DNA of 42,020 nt, taken from a virus. The notes beneath the pieces are model-generated. The model had not been told where the DNA came from, searched no databases, and worked only from the letters and a program-made list of their open reading frames with translations. Position 1 is the stretch's first letter. Each line of letters opens with the position of its first letter. Location: positions 1 to 42,020 of IMG/VR virus record IMGVR_UViG_3300029319_007473; one strand, given 5' to 3'. Of this stretch, positions 5,161 through 13,451 are shown piece by piece. The position numbers and the translations under genes are program-made.

Positions 5161-6105
5161 ATGTCTTTATCAGATTTAAAATCAAAATTAACCAATGGAT
5201 TAATAAACTGTCACGCACACATTGACCGGGCAGGAACAATCAAATATACAAACAAAGATTTAATAAAAAGACCCTTACAACACAAGTGGAATTTGGTCAA
5301 CGATGTTAAAAAAAATATAAGTTGTGAAGATTATTACAAGAACATATATGAAGCATGTATACAACAAGCAAACTTTAACACCAGAAAAATAATATCATTT
5401 ATTGATCTCGACTCGGTTGTAGAGGACAAAGCACTCAGAGGTGCGATAAAAGCAAAATCAGAACTAGCGAAGAAAGGAATTGATTTGTATATAGGCAACC
5501 AAACTGTTGGTGGTTTTACACCTAAAAACCTTAAGTTGTTTGAGGACAATATAGAACATTTAGATTTCCTAGGTGGGCTTCCAAAATCAGATGAAAATCC
5601 TAATAGGCACTTGGACATTTTATTCTCAGTTGCAAAGAGTACAGGCAAGAAAGTCCATGTGCATGTTGATCAGCTTAACACCTCTGAAGAGCAAGAAACG
5701 GAGTGGTTAGCTTTGAATACTTTGAGGCACGGTTTGCACGGTCAGGTTGTTTCAGTGCATTCTATCTCGCTTGCCTGTCATAGAAAGGATTATAGGGATT
5801 ATGTATACCAATTGTCGAAAGACGCTGGGTTACAATTCGTTTGTTGTCCATCTGCTTGGATTGATCACCAACGGACAGAACGACTAAGCCCCACTCATAA
5901 CTCTCTCACACCGATAGATGAGATGTTAAAGTGGGGCTTGACTGTTGGCATTGGCACTGATAATATTGAGGATATTTATAAGCCGTTTTGTAATGGCGAC
6001 ATGATGTTTGAAGTTAGATTGGCACTAGAGGCATATAAAATTTATGAAATTGATCTTCTTTTAGATCTCTGCTATAACAATGGGTTGAAAATAATTAAAT
6101 CTTAA
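5161..6105 (+). CDS. CodA-like metal-dependent amidohydrolase (possible deaminase)
   Basis: This is the only gene on the plus strand. It shows the TIM-barrel amidohydrolase pattern of cytosine deaminase and atrazine chlorohydrolase-type enzymes: NCHAHID near residue 18, HVHVDQLNTSEEQ near 176, VSVHSISL near 207 and GIGTDNIED near 269. That gives the HxH, His, His and Asp metal ligands in the right order. The length of 314 aa is shorter than CodA (about 427), with the N- and C-terminal beta-sandwich parts missing. The substrate is unknown; a pyrimidine or modified base is a guess. No clear ribosome site precedes the ATG. The 3' end overlaps the convergent gene by 11 nt. Confidence 0.85.
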   Translation: MSLSDLKSKLTNGLINCHAHIDRAGTIKYTNKDLIKRPLQHKWNLVNDVKKNISCEDYYKNIYEACIQQANFNTRKIISFIDLDSVVEDKALRGAIKAKSELAKKGIDLYIGNQTVGGFTPKNLKLFEDNIEHLDFLGGLPKSDENPNRHLDILFSVAKSTGKKVHVHVDQLNTSEEQETEWLALNTLRHGLHGQVVSVHSISLACHRKDYRDYVYQLSKDAGLQFVCCPSAWIDHQRTERLSPTHNSLTPIDEMLKWGLTVGIGTDNIEDIYKPFCNGDMMFEVRLALEAYKIYEIDLLLDLCYNNGLKIIKS

Positions 6106-6703
6106 ATATCAAATACCATTCACCAAGCACTGAGCAATCATATCCATCAAAGTATTTAATATCTTCTTTGTTTTTAGTAACTGCTAACAGAGTATTGGCT
6201 GATGTTAGGGATGTCTTTTCCTTTATTGATAAGTAAGTCAAGTCTTGAAATACAAAATCGTTTAAGTTCTTCTGATTGCATGTTATTTTAAAATTTGGCA
6301 GTGATGGTACGCGATTGGCACTAGAGTTAATTGGAAGGCTGTAAACAAACGGGCCCATCAAATGATGCTCAGCACTTCTTACGCATAAGTTATAGACCGC
6401 TGTTGCTGTCACCATTGGAAACTTTTTTGTTTTGGACAGCTCCAAAGACGACTCATAATTTTCATCGATCATGTGTCTTTTAAAATACTCAAAAAAAATC
6501 TTTGGATGATCTCTTATATAAACCCATATCATAAAAAATACTTGCTGTTCAAAGTTAAAAACAACATTGCTATTTTCTGCTAATACTAAACCAAAGTGAC
6601 AATCAGAAGCGTAAGGAATGTTAATCTTGCTATCCGTTTTAAAAGTTCTTAAGAAAGAAACCAAATCTTTGGTATCGTGTCTCTGTTTAACAATATTGTA
6701 CAT
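6095..6703 (-). CDS. hypothetical protein, 202 aa
   Basis: This is a convincing frame, 1 nt overlapping the next gene upstream and converging with the amidohydrolase. A central block (VFNFEQQVFFMIWVYIRDHP) and a later Asn/Ser-rich segment faintly recall D12-class adenine methyltransferases, but there is no glycine-rich SAM motif and no DPPY. I therefore leave the function open. It is not membrane-spanning overall. Confidence 0.7.
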   Translation of the reverse strand: MYNIVKQRHDTKDLVSFLRTFKTDSKINIPYASDCHFGLVLAENSNVVFNFEQQVFFMIWVYIRDHPKIFFEYFKRHMIDENYESSLELSKTKKFPMVTATAVYNLCVRSAEHHLMGPFVYSLPINSSANRVPSLPNFKITCNQKNLNDFVFQDLTYLSIKEKTSLTSANTLLAVTKNKEDIKYFDGYDCSVLGEWYLIFKI

Positions 6704-6978
6704 TAGTCCCTTAAGATTTGTCTTCTGTTTGGTTTAAGCTTTTCGGTGATTTCATTAGGTGATCCAATGACTATAAATTTATCAAATCCAGAGTTAGTTG
6801 ACATAACAATCTCTGAGAATGTGACTCTAGAATCTAAACCTATATCTATCTTTCCTTCATTGAGCATTTTTTTATATTCTATATGTTCACGAATTGTTGA
6901 TATATGTCCGGCATTAACTACCACCTTTCCAAGATGAAAGTTGTCTCCTATATTATAAATTGTTATTAATTCAAGCAT
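6703..6978 (-). CDS. Small hypothetical protein, 91 aa
   Basis: I favour the ATG of MLELITIYNIGDN, which has AAAGGT 7 nt upstream and overlaps the previous stop by 8 nt. An ATG at 6999 is an alternative. The sequence looks like two beta-strand blocks with NAGHISTI and FDKFIVIGSPNEI. This is the layout of the small FlbD-like beta proteins common in phages, but the match is weak. Confidence 0.65.
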   Translation of the reverse strand: MLELITIYNIGDNFHLGKVVVNAGHISTIREHIEYKKMLNEGKIDIGLDSRVTFSEIVMSTNSGFDKFIVIGSPNEITEKLKPNRRQILRD

Positions 6979-7210
6979 CTTGTTTACCTTTAATTTCATA
7001 TACAAACCTTATCGGTATTGTCCAGTCACCATCACTAAAAGAAACGAGACACTGACCGTTATCTAAATATTCTCTGAATAACCCAACCATCGGTTGCTCT
7101 GTTTTTTTAATAGCAGAGAAAAAATCTAATTGCATATCGGCTTTTTTAAATCTGTATACCTCGGACGGTATATGTACCAAATCACCCGTCTTCAGGTTGT
7201 GGTTCATCAT
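6971..7210 (-). CDS. GDLV-family mini-protein, about 79 aa
   Basis: The ribosome site AAGGAG lies 6 nt before the ATG of MMNHNLKTGDLVHIPSEVYR. The start must therefore be inside the end of the upstream gene (29-nt overlap), not the in-frame ATG at 7291. The second block MVGLFREYLDNGQCLVSFSD fits the family. It is a dispersed relative of the units at 1259-2955. Confidence 0.75.
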   Translation of the reverse strand: MMNHNLKTGDLVHIPSEVYRFKKADMQLDFFSAIKKTEQPMVGLFREYLDNGQCLVSFSDGDWTIPIRFVYEIKGKQDA

Positions 7211-7484
7211 GTTCATCTCCTTCTTGATTTCGTTCAAGCAATCCGATATATCCTTGTAAGATGGAAAAACAGTCTTCAAGCGTTTGGTCATATCTTGCTA
7301 GCTCCTGTCTGGTTAAGTCTATTTCTTTTGCTACACGATAAATATCTTCTTCGGCAAATTCATCTCGTGCCCTATGCAGTTTGCCTACTTGGTCTTGAAG
7401 TCTCGATTCATATTTGTTTAATAGTCTCTGGACCTCGCTTATAATGTCTTCCACTTCAACGGAATAACTTAATCTTACTCTCAT
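7182..7484 (-). CDS. Conserved phage-type helical protein, 100 aa
   Basis: The start at MRVRLSYSVEVEDI is fixed by AAGGAGG a few bases upstream. A longer frame from 7520 has no such site. After a short beta-type N-terminus the protein is one long charged coiled-coil region (about 15-90) and an acidic tail. N-termini of this MRVRLSYSV type are frequent in phage hypothetical proteins. Function unknown. Confidence 0.75.
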   Translation of the reverse strand: MRVRLSYSVEVEDIISEVQRLLNKYESRLQDQVGKLHRARDEFAEEDIYRVAKEIDLTRQELARYDQTLEDCFSILQGYIGLLERNQEGDEHDEPQPEDG

Positions 7485-7500
7485 AAAACCTCCTTGTATG

Positions 7501-7764
7501 TTAAGAGAGAAATCCACCATATAGTGTTGTTGTAACTAAGCCAACAACGGTGGTTATAACTATCCACATCAGCTTGGATGTGGTTTCTTTCCACTGTTCT
7601 AATGCTTTTATTCTAGCATACAGCCCTTGTTCTGGATCATAAACGGCTTGTTTTATTTGTTTAACATCGTCTACCATCTCTTCTTGCTTCTCTGCCATTC
7701 TTTCTAGATTCATTTTCATTTCCAGAATAGCAGTTGTTAGTTGTTGTAGTTGATCATCAGTCAT
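7501..7764 (-). CDS. Coiled-coil protein with C-terminal membrane segment (XhlA-like layout)
   Basis: Residues 1-50 form a charged coiled coil, then RIKALEQWKETTSKL leads into one hydrophobic segment (LMWIVITTVVGLVTTTLYGG) at the C-terminus. The 87-aa length and layout match phage XhlA-type lysis accessory proteins, which sit in the inner membrane near holins. A lysis role is therefore plausible but not shown. The gene follows groEL by 15 nt and lacks a clear ribosome site. Confidence 0.7.
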   Translation of the reverse strand: MTDDQLQQLTTAILEMKMNLERMAEKQEEMVDDVKQIKQAVYDPEQGLYARIKALEQWKETTSKLMWIVITTVVGLVTTTLYGGFLS

Positions 7765-7779
7765 AGTAAAATAAATAGT

Positions 7780-9348
7780 TTAATGCTTAACTATGGCGTG
7801 ATTTGTAGTGATCAAAGTTGAAGCAACTGATACAGCGTTTTGAATCGCAGAAATTGTAACCTTAACCGGATCTATAACACCACAAGAAAAAAGATCTTCT
7901 GTGTTCCTAGTCATAAAGTTATAGCCATGACCGTCAGCCGATGAGGAAACATGTTGGTAAATTATATCAGACGATTCACCTGCGTTCAAACACATCTGGT
8001 TTAGTGGTGCTCTGCATGATTGAAACACAATATTGATTCCAAGCTGTTGCTCACCGTTACCTACCAGAAGCTTTGAGTCACTCATCTTAGCCAATACTGA
8101 ACCACCGCCGGCAATCATTCCCATCTCCTGACCGGAACGAACAGCCTCTAGTGCGTCTTCAACACGGTGCTTCTTTTCAATCATCTCGATTTGAGATGCC
8201 GCACCAACTCGTATGACAGCCACGCCAGATGCAAGCCTAGTAATCCGCTCTTGTAAGCGTTCACACTCTTTGAGAGAATCCGTTTGGCTAATCTCTGTCT
8301 TGATCGCTTCGATTCTTTTGTCGATTTCATCATGATCTGCTTTGCCTCCAACTATTGTTGTCCATCCTTTGTTTATAGATATCGATTTAGACTGTCCAAA
8401 GTGCCCTAATTGTACATCTTTTAGTTGCAAACCATCTTCCCTAGTCAATAGGGTTGCTCCGGTTGACAAGCACAAATCTTTTAGTATATTGCGACGTTCT
8501 TCACCATATCTGGGTGCTTTTACCGCTGCTATCTTCATAGTTCCACGAACACAATTCATTATGAGGGCAGCGAGAGCTTGTCCTTCGACCTCGGAGGCCA
8601 CAATAAGTAATGGTCGGGACTCTCTCGCTGCTAACTCTAATGTTGGATAAATCTGCTCGACAGTCTCAACCTTTTGATCTGTGACCAAGATCAAAGGCTC
8701 ATCGTACTCCACACAACCTGTTCTTTCATTTGTTATGAAAGCGGTAGCAGCATAGCCAGAGTCAAATCTGAAACCCTCAATAAGGTCTAAAGAGGTCTTC
8801 ATTGATCTTGCTTCCTCAATCAAAACAGATCCATCTTTACCTGCTGAGTCTACCGCTGTGGCTACTAGATTTCCAATCGTTTCATCATTATTCGCAGAAA
8901 TGGTTGCGATATGCATGATGTCTTCTTTAGAGCGAATAGGTGTTGCTTGTTCTTTGAGCTTATCAACGATAAACTCACAGGCTACATCCATCCCTCTCTT
9001 GAGTTCAATAGGAGACACGCCAGTCGCAATGTACTTTTGTGCTCCTTTGATCATCGCTCGTGCCAGAACAGTTGTTGTAGTCGTTCCATCACCAGCGGTG
9101 TTTGCGGATTGTTCTGCTGCTTGCTTGACGATCTGTGCTCCGACGTTTTGGATTGGGTCGTCAAGCTCAATAAACTTTGCTATTGTTACTCCGTCTTTTG
9201 TAACAACCGGAAGGTTCTCTTCTCTGTGGTAGAGGATGACGTTTCTTCCTTTTGGTCCGAGGGTTGACCCGACATTGTCGGCGAGTATATCAACTCCTTC
9301 GATTATCTTTTGGCTTAGCTCGTAGCCATTCACGTAGTGTTTGCTCAT
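7780..9348 (-). CDS. groEL: GroEL-type chaperonin, 522 aa
   Basis: This is a full-length group I chaperonin: TLGPKGRNV at 29-37, KDGVTIA at 51-57, the ATP-binding GDGTTT at 86-91 and the late GVIDPVKV block carrying the catalytic-type Asp. It is slightly shorter than cellular GroEL (about 548) and ends NHAIVKH, with no GGM tail. I place the start at MSKHYVNGYE because GGAGG precedes it. A GTG at 9369 is in frame but lies almost on the predicted transcription start. A GroES-like gene exists 22 kb away at 31805-32095. It probably folds phage proteins such as capsid or polymerase subunits, as inferred for other phage chaperonins. Confidence 0.95.
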   Translation of the reverse strand: MSKHYVNGYELSQKIIEGVDILADNVGSTLGPKGRNVILYHREENLPVVTKDGVTIAKFIELDDPIQNVGAQIVKQAAEQSANTAGDGTTTTTVLARAMIKGAQKYIATGVSPIELKRGMDVACEFIVDKLKEQATPIRSKEDIMHIATISANNDETIGNLVATAVDSAGKDGSVLIEEARSMKTSLDLIEGFRFDSGYAATAFITNERTGCVEYDEPLILVTDQKVETVEQIYPTLELAARESRPLLIVASEVEGQALAALIMNCVRGTMKIAAVKAPRYGEERRNILKDLCLSTGATLLTREDGLQLKDVQLGHFGQSKSISINKGWTTIVGGKADHDEIDKRIEAIKTEISQTDSLKECERLQERITRLASGVAVIRVGAASQIEMIEKKHRVEDALEAVRSGQEMGMIAGGGSVLAKMSDSKLLVGNGEQQLGINIVFQSCRAPLNQMCLNAGESSDIIYQHVSSSADGHGYNFMTRNTEDLFSCGVIDPVKVTISAIQNAVSVASTLITTNHAIVKH

Positions 9349-9377
9349 TTGGCCTCCATGGTTTAACACTTATTTAT

Positions 9378-9406
9378 ATTATAACTTGTTTTGTGATGTT
9401 TGTCAA
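9378..9406 (-). promoter_or_regulatory. Sigma70-type promoter of groEL
   Basis: TTGACA (9401-9406), a 17-nt spacer and TATAAT (9378-9383) are perfect matches. The TGA in TTGACA is the stop codon of the upstream 681-aa gene. Confidence 0.85.
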
Positions 9407-11448
9407 GAATTATTTTTCAATACTTCAAGGATCAATTTATCGAGTTGGGCGAACTTGGATTCTGTTACTTGCATTTGTTTAAATAACCCAGATTTTCCAC
9501 TTTCGCCAGCTAATGCAGACTTCAGTAAGCTGTGGTTTTTCATTGCCTCTTTTGAATAATAGTGCATGTCGTGATCATCATCTTGCCTTAAAACATAATC
9601 ATCAATGTTTGATTTCATTTCTGACATATACAGCATTGCTTTTTCTAATTGCTCACTGATGTCTCTAACTATTAATCCAGAATAATCTTCAAATTCATCC
9701 ACCTGTAGGAAAATAAGATTAACGACACCAGTAGGATTTGCTCTAATTTCATCTGATGGTATATAAATATCAATTCTGTCATCACTATCTATGGGTACCA
9801 GTTTTCCGCCTGAAGGCGTTGAGTTGTCATCGGTAGGAGTGAAACCAACGGGACCGCTCTGGCAATTTTTTTTGCTCGTCCTAACAATATCAAATACATA
9901 CATTGTTAATTTACCAGTTCGATCTGCTTGAGTTGTTGGTCCAAACTCACCAGTGTCAGTCACAGTTTGCTTTTCTCCAACGACATATCTAACTCTAGAA
10001 CCAACAGCTGGGTGAATTGGCCAATTTTTAGTGCTTTGACTACTTTTATCTTTTTGTAAAAGCTTTGCACTTCCTTCTATCTGGTTTCCGCCATCATTTA
10101 TACTAAAATCGCCCGCACCATAGGATGCGCCAATGGCATTACCATGTGCCATAAAGGCAAGAAAAGACTCGAAAACCCAACCTGCTGATGACGCTTCGAA
10201 AGCGTATAATATTTGTTGCATTAAGTCAAGTGTTATAAATCTAGAAAATTTTTCTCCCATAGATCCTTCAATCTTTTCTTTAGGATCTGAAATAAACCTT
10301 GCAACACTACCGACATAATCGTTAAACTGTTGCAACCTCTCTGCGAAAGTATTGGCGCCGAAAGCTTTGCTGAAAGCATCTATAATCTGCACATCTATTT
10401 TTGCATCACTGGCTGAGCGTGAAGTTATGGTATAGCCTGATAGCGTTCCTTGTGAAGTTCTGGTTGCTGCTGTCTCTCGATATTTTTTAATTAAAGCGGA
10501 TACAACGTTCTTTAAATTTAGATAAGGCTCGCCATCAGGTATTTGATTGTAAAATTGTTTAAGCCTCTGCTCCATCTCTGCTCCATCTTTTGGTGAGTAG
10601 CTTCGCTGTATTTTGTTTATCTCATCAGCGTTCGGAGTATTGTCGGGCACTTGTTCTGGTGCCAAAGCGGCGTCAAAGTAAATATCAAAATCGATTGGTT
10701 CAAGCTTATCTTTCACCTCTGCGATTCCTTTGATTTTATTTAGTAGTGTTTCACTTCCTCCAAAAACGATTCGTTTAAATTTTTGAAGAATTTGTTGTTT
10801 AGAATTGTTATCAACCTGCAAGCCGTTTATTGCAACATCTATTATATCTAAGTCATCTGAAACGCCTAGCCTTTCCTCTGGTTTTGTTCTTCTTGGTGCT
10901 GTTTTTTCATCGGCTGCTAACTTTAATGGAGATGCAAATTCATCGATTTTGCTGAGGTTAGTTTTGATAAATTCCATAACTTTTTCTGGATCGACTGGGC
11001 TTGTAAAATCATCACCCTTTTTCAAAGGCTGCAAGGCAGTTTTAAATACCGTGCTGGCGGGGCGCCCATCAGATGAAATCACTCGTTTATCCAAGATCCT
11101 AAGATCTAGTCCCAATGTCCTTGGCATGCCGCCAAAAACGTCTTTAATCTTTGTAATATCCCTAGGGGCCGTTGAATCCAGATTGATGCCATCAGAATTC
11201 AGCTTGTCTGCTCTTGCTTTCAAAGTGCCTAAGAATACTTTGTAAAAATTAAAATTGCTATTTTTATGTATATCAAATCTGTCGTTAGCGCTTCTTACAA
11301 GATAAGTGCTAAAATCTTTTTTTAAAGACTCAAGTTTACTATCTCCTTGTATCGCCTTTATTTGATCTTTTAATGTATCGTCAACTTGTGATTCACTTAA
11401 CACCTCTCTAATTAATTTTTCTAATGCTTTTTCATCTAATTTAGCCAT
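9403..11448 (-). CDS. Large uncharacterised protein, possibly virion or head-associated, 681 aa
   Basis: I do not recognise this family. The N-terminus has a basic/acidic helix (DEKALEKLIREVLSE) like those of two other large proteins here. The middle has SSAGWVFESFLAFMAHGNAI followed by a GASYGAGDFSI block and Gly/Ser-rich strands. The C-terminus ends in another LDKLILEVL helix. It has no signal peptide or membrane segment. It is coupled to the endolysin gene by an 8-nt overlap, which suits a late or structural role, but that is inference. Confidence 0.75.
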   Translation of the reverse strand: MAKLDEKALEKLIREVLSESQVDDTLKDQIKAIQGDSKLESLKKDFSTYLVRSANDRFDIHKNSNFNFYKVFLGTLKARADKLNSDGINLDSTAPRDITKIKDVFGGMPRTLGLDLRILDKRVISSDGRPASTVFKTALQPLKKGDDFTSPVDPEKVMEFIKTNLSKIDEFASPLKLAADEKTAPRRTKPEERLGVSDDLDIIDVAINGLQVDNNSKQQILQKFKRIVFGGSETLLNKIKGIAEVKDKLEPIDFDIYFDAALAPEQVPDNTPNADEINKIQRSYSPKDGAEMEQRLKQFYNQIPDGEPYLNLKNVVSALIKKYRETAATRTSQGTLSGYTITSRSASDAKIDVQIIDAFSKAFGANTFAERLQQFNDYVGSVARFISDPKEKIEGSMGEKFSRFITLDLMQQILYAFEASSAGWVFESFLAFMAHGNAIGASYGAGDFSINDGGNQIEGSAKLLQKDKSSQSTKNWPIHPAVGSRVRYVVGEKQTVTDTGEFGPTTQADRTGKLTMYVFDIVRTSKKNCQSGPVGFTPTDDNSTPSGGKLVPIDSDDRIDIYIPSDEIRANPTGVVNLIFLQVDEFEDYSGLIVRDISEQLEKAMLYMSEMKSNIDDYVLRQDDDHDMHYYSKEAMKNHSLLKSALAGESGKSGLFKQMQVTESKFAQLDKLILEVLKNNS

Positions 11449-12319
11449 TCTTTATTTCCTCAATAAGTTGTGCTATGTCCAGTCCAGCACAATCGATCTT
11501 AGTCTTCTTAAGATGATAATGAGAGATAAATCCCCTATAAGTGCCTCTGGTTGCTGTACTATAAGTAGTTGTTGAATCAGGTGTTTTCAAAGGAATTTCG
11601 GCTGCTTTATGCACGGCTTGCATAAGTGCCTTTAGTGCTTCAAGCTGAACGGGATAAAAACCCAAGAAAGGTTTAAGGGTTGAGCCATGAACCTTAGCGT
11701 TGTCCCAGATAGGTCTTTCACCAAATCCATTCTTGACATACCATGCTTGATGCTTTGGGTAGTAAGCGTTTGCGATCTCCACACCAACAGACGCTGCGTT
11801 CCACTTGGATGATCCTGCATGGTATCCGATGTGGTTCATGTCCAGTGGTTGGTAAATGGTTCCGTCGTTGTCTATGAGAAAGTGAACCGACAGTCCACGG
11901 TTCTGCAAGACTCGAAAGGTGGACTTGGAGTTGAGACAAACGTCCCAATGACATACGAAATTATTGATGGGTCTCTTTTCGATCACCCTCTTGTATCCTT
12001 TCGTAAGCTTCATTCCTCCTTGCATAAACGGAAGAACGACCTTTGGCCAATCAATGTCAAAGTAGTCGTTGTTGTAGATGATGCTGGTGTTCTTGTGCTC
12101 TGGTACGTTCTCCTGAAGATATTCAAGTGATGCTTCTCGGTCAGTCCAGATCAGCCTGTAAGTACCTGGTCCACAAAGACCGTCGGCTTTCACACCGGCT
12201 CTTTTTTGATATGCTTTGATTGCCTTCGTCAGTTCCTCGTCAAATTCAGAACATCCGAACCAATCGGGTGTCCATCCAAGTTTTGCTGCGGAGGCTTCAT
12301 TGTAAAATTCTGCGTCCAT
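11441..12319 (-). CDS. Endolysin: peptidoglycan-binding domain plus N-acetylmuramoyl-L-alanine amidase
   Basis: An N-terminal PG_binding_1-like domain (about 15-65, with IKAYQKRAGVKADGLCGPGT) precedes an Amidase_2 / T7-lysozyme-like domain (about 110-285). Zinc-ligand candidates are His in NNFVCHWDV and the later GFISHYHLKKTKIDCAG, with NAASVGVEIAN between. This enzyme cleaves the bond between N-acetylmuramic acid and L-alanine of host peptidoglycan. It has no signal peptide, so a holin would release it. Its stop-start junction with clpP is TAATG. Confidence 0.9.
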   Translation of the reverse strand: MDAEFYNEASAAKLGWTPDWFGCSEFDEELTKAIKAYQKRAGVKADGLCGPGTYRLIWTDREASLEYLQENVPEHKNTSIIYNNDYFDIDWPKVVLPFMQGGMKLTKGYKRVIEKRPINNFVCHWDVCLNSKSTFRVLQNRGLSVHFLIDNDGTIYQPLDMNHIGYHAGSSKWNAASVGVEIANAYYPKHQAWYVKNGFGERPIWDNAKVHGSTLKPFLGFYPVQLEALKALMQAVHKAAEIPLKTPDSTTTYSTATRGTYRGFISHYHLKKTKIDCAGLDIAQLIEEIKNG

Positions 12320-12993
12320 TATATTACCTCATCTGCTAAACCGTATTCAACAGCTTCCTCCGCTGTTAGGTATACGTTAACCTTTTGATCCAAAATCTTT
12401 CTGATCTGTCGTTTAGTCATGTTGGTTTCATTAGCCAAAGCTGAAACATACATCTCTTGCAAGTGTTGGATCTCTTCAAGCTCATTCTCAAGGTTGTGAA
12501 TAGTTCCCAAGTTTCCTGCGGATACCGAGTGAATCATCACACGACAGTTCTTAAAAATCTTTCGCTTACCTTTGGTTCCCGATGCGAGAAGCAAAGTTCC
12601 TGCTGACATGATCTTGCCCATACCAATGGTTTCGATATCGCAGTCTTGCTTTACAAATCTCATAACATCGTGAACGGAGAACATGTCGTCCGCTGATCCT
12701 CCGTAAGTTGATATGTAAAACTTGATCGAATTGTCAGCGTCCTCTTCTTCTTTGCGATGTCCATGAAGCATCAACAAACCAGCGACCATATCACCGGCTC
12801 GTTCTTCATTGACGTCTCCGTACAACATCATGGTTCGTAAGTCCTTGCCGTCAGCACCACCGCCCAGCATTTCTAGCATTTGAACTGCTGCTGCGTCTGG
12901 TGTGTCCTCTTGGGCCTCTTCTTGGGCCTCTTCTTGGGCCTCCTTAATAGGCACGGGCTTTGCCTTTTTCTTCTTATCTAATACTGTAAACAT
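12319..12993 (-). CDS. clpP: ClpP-type serine protease with Asn at the catalytic Asp position
   Basis: Ser130 (GKIMSAGT), His155 (RVMIHSVSAG) and YLTAEEAVEYGLADEVI fit ClpP. Alignment by eye puts Asn206 (KVNVYLTA) where cellular ClpP has the triad Asp (RDRFLSA). A similar Asn is known in Listeria ClpP1, which depends on its partner for activity. An N-terminal extension of about 45 residues is Ala/Glu-rich and includes three QEEA-type repeats from a 12-bp DNA repeat. It may act as a prohead-type protease, mix with host ClpP, or pair with the ClpS encoded at 20559. Confidence 0.93.
   Translation of the reverse strand: MFTVLDKKKKAKPVPIKEAQEEAQEEAQEDTPDAAAVQMLEMLGGGADGKDLRTMMLYGDVNEERAGDMVAGLLMLHGHRKEEEDADNSIKFYISTYGGSADDMFSVHDVMRFVKQDCDIETIGMGKIMSAGTLLLASGTKGKRKIFKNCRVMIHSVSAGNLGTIHNLENELEEIQHLQEMYVSALANETNMTKRQIRKILDQKVNVYLTAEEAVEYGLADEVI
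12907..12942. repeat. Three 12-bp direct repeats within clpP
   Basis: TGGGCCTC recurs at 12911, 12923 and 12935, with the intervening bases repeated. The repeats encode the QEEAQEEAQE stretch in the ClpP N-terminal extension, a likely slippage site. Confidence 0.8.
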
Positions 12994-13374
12994 TTAGCCT
13001 CCTTTTTTAATTTGCTTTTCAATGTTTTTTACTAAAGAATCCCAACTATCAAAGTCTACTAAATGAGAGAAAGCATGTGGGAAATTAGATTTTATTGTTC
13101 TAACAATCTTTCTTTTGAATATGTTTATTTCTTTTTCATCAATTCTTTTTTGCAGTTCTAACTGCTTTTCTGTCTTGCCTGATTTTACTAGTTCAAATCT
13201 TTTAAGCTCTTGTAGGCTGTAGACGTCTTGAACCACATTGGCTACAAACAAAAGAGTCTCTGCAAGAACTCTCTTCAAGAGCATCACAGAAGACCCAAGG
13301 CTAAAGATATAAATAAATATTGTATGTGAGATCCAGCCAATTCCAAACACACATATAAAAGATAAAAAAGTCAA
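12994..13374 (-). CDS. Small membrane protein, 126 aa
   Basis: I set the start at TTG (13372-13374), which has GGAGG 4 nt upstream. The ATG at 13429-13431 would lie within the promoter and terminator. The first 45 residues are strongly hydrophobic (two membrane segments around FLSFICVFGIGWI and SLGSSVMLLKRVL). The rest is a charged helical cytoplasmic domain. Its last residues KKGG are encoded by the AAAGGAGG ribosome site of clpP. A holin or holin-like role next to the endolysin is possible. Confidence 0.7.
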   Translation of the reverse strand: MTFLSFICVFGIGWISHTIFIYIFSLGSSVMLLKRVLAETLLFVANVVQDVYSLQELKRFELVKSGKTEKQLELQKRIDEKEINIFKRKIVRTIKSNFPHAFSHLVDFDSWDSLVKNIEKQIKKGG

Positions 13375-13383
13375 AGTGCCTCC

Positions 13384-13418
13384 AAAAAAACAAAAGGATG
13401 GGTTAATACCACCCATCC
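13384..13418 (-). terminator. Intrinsic terminator overlapping a promoter start
   Basis: On the minus strand GGATGGGT pairs perfectly with ACCCATCC around a 7-nt loop (13396-13418), followed by TTTTGTTTTTTT. The predicted start of the promoter at 13422-13450 lies within the 5' arm. Read-through RNA would therefore form the whole hairpin, but RNA begun at this promoter would lack part of it. Confidence 0.8.
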
Positions 13419-13421
13419 TCC

Positions 13422-13450
13422 ATTTTACCATACTATTTCAGGTTTGTCAA
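13422..13450 (-). promoter_or_regulatory. Sigma70-type promoter before the clpP-endolysin genes
   Basis: TTGACA (13445-13450), a 17-nt spacer and TAAAAT (13422-13427). It would serve the membrane protein, clpP, the endolysin and the 681-aa gene. Confidence 0.7.
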
Positions 13451-13451
13451 G

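Noticed and set aside
6095-6703. D12 adenine methyltransferase
   Set aside because: Neither the glycine-rich SAM motif nor DPPY could be found; the resemblance is too weak.
13375-13431. Start of the membrane protein at ATG 13431
   Set aside because: That extension would be encoded by the promoter and terminator and has no ribosome site; the TTG at 13374 follows GGAGG.
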